DNA from: Chloroflexota bacterium
GTDB lineage: Bacteria; Chloroflexota; Anaerolineae; 4572-78; J111
Assembly (NCBI GenBank): GCA_003694775.1
Contig: RFJV01000105.1
Coordinates: 1-9,796 of the forward strand
Length of the DNA stretch: 9,796 nt
Direction: 5' to 3'
Shown here piece after piece: positions 7,258 through 9,796 of the stretch; the stretch's first letter is position 1, and each line of letters starts with the position of its first letter. Under the pieces are notes generated by a model. That model saw nothing but the letters and a program-made list of their open reading frames with translations, had not been told where the DNA came from and made no database searches. Both the position numbers and the translations under genes were made by a program.

Positions 7258-7285
7258 GGAGAGAACGGCCCCGTACTACGAAAAC

Positions 7286-9796
7286 TCACCGCACCTCCAC
7301 CGCCCCCATCTCCACAAAATCGCCGGCCGGCTGTCCGGTGCCGTCCAGAATCAGCAGGCGCGGGCCATCCGGCGGCAGGTACATCCCCACCCGCAGGCTG
7401 TACCGCCCCGGCGGCAGGTCCGACGGCAGGCGCAGGTCGATGGGGTCCAGCACCACCTCACCGGGGAGCCAGCCCGTGGTTGGCTGTTTGCCCCGCCTGC
7501 CCGGAACCCGGTCGTGCTGGGCCACAATCTGTCCCTGCGCGTCCACCAGATGCAGGAACACGTAGTACAGCCTGTCCATCTCGCTGATACCCTGCCAGTA
7601 AAGCTCAAAATGCAGTAGACACCCTTCCGGTGTTTCCGCGCACTCGCTCAGGCTGACCTGCAGATTCCCCGGCGCGACCATCTGCGGGCTGTTGTAGCCC
7701 AAAAGCCGAACCTTGTTTTCCAGGTTGGTCTCCAGCGGCAACTGCACCACCGGCAGGTCGAACACCCGGCCTTCCTTCTCCGTCACAGTCAGCGCGTGCA
7801 GGTCGACCTGCCGGCCCGCGGGCCACAGCCAGCGGCGAACCGCCAGCCGGGAGCCGTCTGCTTTGCGCCAGCCCAGCCGCACCCGCACCGCATCGTCGCC
7901 GGGCGGCGCGCTGGCCGGCAGAACCACATCCACCTGGTCCCGGACGAACTGTCCCGCCGGCCACGTTGAGGTGGGCGCCAGCCCGTCCGCGGGGACGTGC
8001 TCGTAAGTCCGCAGGACCCGCCCCTGCCGGTCGACCAGCTCGACCAGGAGGGTATAGTCCTCCGCCGGTTGGGTGCGGGCCTGCCACAGCAGACGCACGG
8101 CAAACCCCTTGCCCTGCCCCACCCTGGCAACGCTGTAATTGTAGTCCAGCAAATCAATCTCCCCGCCAAATGTCACCGGAAGCCACAGCCGCTCCGATTT
8201 GACCGGGGTATCTGCCGGCGGCGAGATGACTTCCACCTGGCCCAGGTCCAGCACCACCGCGCCGTCGGGCATTGCCCACGGCTGTTTAGCATCGGTGTAA
8301 ACGGCCACCTGCAAGCGGTACACGCCCGGCAGTGTGCCCAGCGGCACGGGGACCGGCATATAGCCCAGCACAAACTGGCCCGCGGGCAGGGTCTCTTGGG
8401 GGAACCAGCCGCTGAGCAGGGCGTCATCCAGTTGGGCCACAATATCGTCCCCGCGGGTCAGGCGCAGGGAAACCGTGCTCTCCGGCGGCAGGTCGACCAG
8501 CGTTTGCCAGGCCAGCGCCACTCCAAAATCCTGCCCTCCGACTGCCTGGGCGCGGTAATCTGCCCCCAGCAGGCGCAGACGGTCGCTAAAGACGGCGTCC
8601 ACCGGGTGAGACAGCGGCGGCAGGAGGCTCTGCGGGTCGGCGGAACGGGGGGCGATGCGCACCAGCCGGCCCCAGGGAATGAGCCGGTAGCGGGTCTCAA
8701 TACCGGCGGCCCAACCCTGAAGCGGCCCGGCAATGTACAGCGTGCCGCCCGCCTGCAGATAGTCCTGCACCACCGCCTCGGTGGGGGGATACAGGCCGCG
8801 CAGGTCGGGGCGCAGTCCCTCGGCGTACTGCATGTACCAGAAGGTAGTCAGGTCGCCCCAGTGGGCCAGCAGGGCCGCGCCCGGTTCCAGAGGATGGGCC
8901 AGGGCATCGGCCCAGGCCTCGTAATGGGACCGGTCCCACTTGTGGGTGAGCCGGTTCACGCTGTAAGCGGCCTGCGGCTGAACGTAGGCCAGCAGGAATC
9001 CGGCAAACAGCAGGAACAGCAGGCCGGCGGCAGGTCGAACCGGCAGAAAAGCCGCGGCCAACCGCCAGGCCAGGAGCAGGGTAAAGCCGGCGAACAGGGA
9101 GAAAATCAGAAAAGAGGGGTGCAGGAAGGCGGCCTGTTCGCCCTGCCCGTAGGTCAGCACAAAGGGGATGGGCACGGCATACAGCAGAAACAGGGGCCAG
9201 AACAGGCGGGGACGGCGCACGGCCAGCCCCACTGCGCCGGCCAGTCCAATCAGGGCCAGCGGCAGGGTGATGTTGTCGACCAGCAAGGGCAGGTAGACCT
9301 TCACAAAATCAGCCGGCAAGCGGCCCCAGTTGGTCACCACCCCGCCGGTAAAGTCCGCGGCGGTAAAGTAGCGCACCCAGCCAGACAGGCCGGAATGGTA
9401 AAAATCGGCCAGCAAGCCGCGACGGATGGCCTCCTGACGTCCGTATTGGGCGATGAGCTGTTCCCCGCGCAGGGGGACGTAAAGGTACAGCAGGCCGGGC
9501 AAAACCAGGGCCAGCACCACCTGAGCCAGCCCTTTCCGGTTCAGGGCGGGCCGCAGGTTGAGCCAGACCAGCAGAACCAGGCCGGGAATGAGCAGAACGG
9601 TGGTGCTGTGCACGTCAATCTGCAAGCCCAGCAGGAAGGCGGGCAGAAGCAGGTCGCGGGCGGAGACCGTCCCCTGCCGGGGAAGAAGACGGGCCAGCAG
9701 GTAAAGCACACTGCTGTACAGCAGGATGTTCAGGGGATAGATTTTGGCCTCGGTGGCCCAGCGCCACACCGTAGGCAGGACGGCAAAAGTCAGCAC
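7286..9796 (-). CDS. DUF2723/TMEM260-like membrane glycosyltransferase, C-terminal 836 aa (5' end outside window)
   Basis: Partial gene running leftward; the reading frame is open to the window edge, so the true start is upstream on the minus strand. The visible N-terminal part has about eight hydrophobic segments (residues about 22-272). The early block FAVLPTVWRWATEAKIYPLN (4-23), followed by GLQIDVHSTTVLLIPGL, matches the pattern of DUF2723 proteins, polytopic GT-C-type glycosyltransferases using lipid-linked sugar donors. The family includes human TMEM260, a protein O-mannosyltransferase. Residues about 285-385 form a soluble region with the 'AHWGDLTTFWYMQYAEGLRPD' signature common in these proteins. 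Three related beta-sandwich modules follow (about 397-524, 540-675 and 690-835), presumably extracytoplasmic. The family's catalytic acidic residues in the first loop should lie in the missing part. The stop is 29 bases before the -35 box of the toxin-antitoxin promoter, with no clear terminator between. Substrate is unknown. Confidence 0.85.
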   Translation of the reverse strand: MLTFAVLPTVWRWATEAKIYPLNILLYSSVLYLLARLLPRQGTVSARDLLLPAFLLGLQIDVHSTTVLLIPGLVLLVWLNLRPALNRKGLAQVVLALVLPGLLYLYVPLRGEQLIAQYGRQEAIRRGLLADFYHSGLSGWVRYFTAADFTGGVVTNWGRLPADFVKVYLPLLVDNITLPLALIGLAGAVGLAVRRPRLFWPLFLLYAVPIPFVLTYGQGEQAAFLHPSFLIFSLFAGFTLLLAWRLAAAFLPVRPAAGLLFLLFAGFLLAYVQPQAAYSVNRLTHKWDRSHYEAWADALAHPLEPGAALLAHWGDLTTFWYMQYAEGLRPDLRGLYPPTEAVVQDYLQAGGTLYIAGPLQGWAAGIETRYRLIPWGRLVRIAPRSADPQSLLPPLSHPVDAVFSDRLRLLGADYRAQAVGGQDFGVALAWQTLVDLPPESTVSLRLTRGDDIVAQLDDALLSGWFPQETLPAGQFVLGYMPVPVPLGTLPGVYRLQVAVYTDAKQPWAMPDGAVVLDLGQVEVISPPADTPVKSERLWLPVTFGGEIDLLDYNYSVARVGQGKGFAVRLLWQARTQPAEDYTLLVELVDRQGRVLRTYEHVPADGLAPTSTWPAGQFVRDQVDVVLPASAPPGDDAVRVRLGWRKADGSRLAVRRWLWPAGRQVDLHALTVTEKEGRVFDLPVVQLPLETNLENKVRLLGYNSPQMVAPGNLQVSLSECAETPEGCLLHFELYWQGISEMDRLYYVFLHLVDAQGQIVAQHDRVPGRRGKQPTTGWLPGEVVLDPIDLRLPSDLPPGRYSLRVGMYLPPDGPRLLILDGTGQPAGDFVEMGAVEVR
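7292..8608 (-). other. Three tandem beta-sandwich modules in the membrane glycosyltransferase
   Basis: Each module opens with a hydrophobic LLGx/LLDY strand (409-412, 549-552, 698-701). It then has a xxLxWQ strand (ALAWQT 427-432, RLLWQA 568-573, ELYWQG 731-736), an xPAGQFV / LPGEVV strand, and, in modules 1 and 3, a closing PGxYxLxVxxY strand (490-500, 796-806). Module 2 has diverged at its last strand. The shared order indicates internal duplication. Such modules may bind carbohydrate or orient the acceptor. Confidence 0.7.

Noticed and set aside
9794..9796. GTG at the window edge as the start of the membrane glycosyltransferase
   Set aside because: It is simply the last codon in view. The DUF2723 core is missing its first transmembrane segments and catalytic loop, so the gene must begin beyond the window.

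Overview
The window reads as a moderately GC-rich bacterial chromosome segment, most likely from a Chloroflexota bacterium (Anaerolineae-like). The best clue is the leftward membrane protein at the right end. It couples a DUF2723-type glycosyltransferase core to repeated beta-sandwich modules with 'LLGY ... YWQ ... PPGxYxLxVGxY' signatures, a build I associate with that phylum. The tandem pyrophosphate-type phosphofructokinases and the DnaE with a proline-rich C-terminal linker fit but do not prove the assignment.

Layout. Bases 3-3833 (+) hold an apparently full-length dnaE, the replicative DNA polymerase III alpha subunit, with an intact PHP metal site, polymerase aspartates and a clamp-binding motif. 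Bases 3834-4064 are a regulatory intergenic region. It carries a near-consensus sigma-70 promoter (TTGACA-N17-TATACT), a long untranslated leader with a stable stem, and an intrinsic-terminator-like hairpin, all before the start of the next gene. Bases 4065-5273 and 5338-6492 (+) are two paralogous phosphofructokinases in tandem. Both carry the GGDD / PKTMDND pair that marks pyrophosphate-dependent rather than ATP-dependent enzymes. A perfect 28-bp palindrome separates them. Bases 6544-6577 form a strong GC-rich hairpin between the converging transcripts. Bases 6583-7169 (-) are a compact toxin-antitoxin module, a MazF/PemK-like toxin behind a small acidic-tailed antitoxin with an ATGA overlap. 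It is visibly less GC-rich than its flanks and has its own promoter. Bases 7286-9796 (-) are the C-terminal 836 residues of the DUF2723-type membrane glycosyltransferase, whose N-terminus lies beyond the window.

How they work together. dnaE is a housekeeping gene with no evident functional link to its neighbours. The two phosphofructokinases probably form one glycolysis/gluconeogenesis unit driven by the 3859-3887 promoter, possibly gated by attenuation in the leader. The toxin-antitoxin pair looks like a later insertion between the pfk operon and the membrane protein gene. I see no CRISPR array, tRNA, rRNA, transposase or phage gene. Nothing here is an obvious new multi-gene system. The least explained element is the pfk leader.
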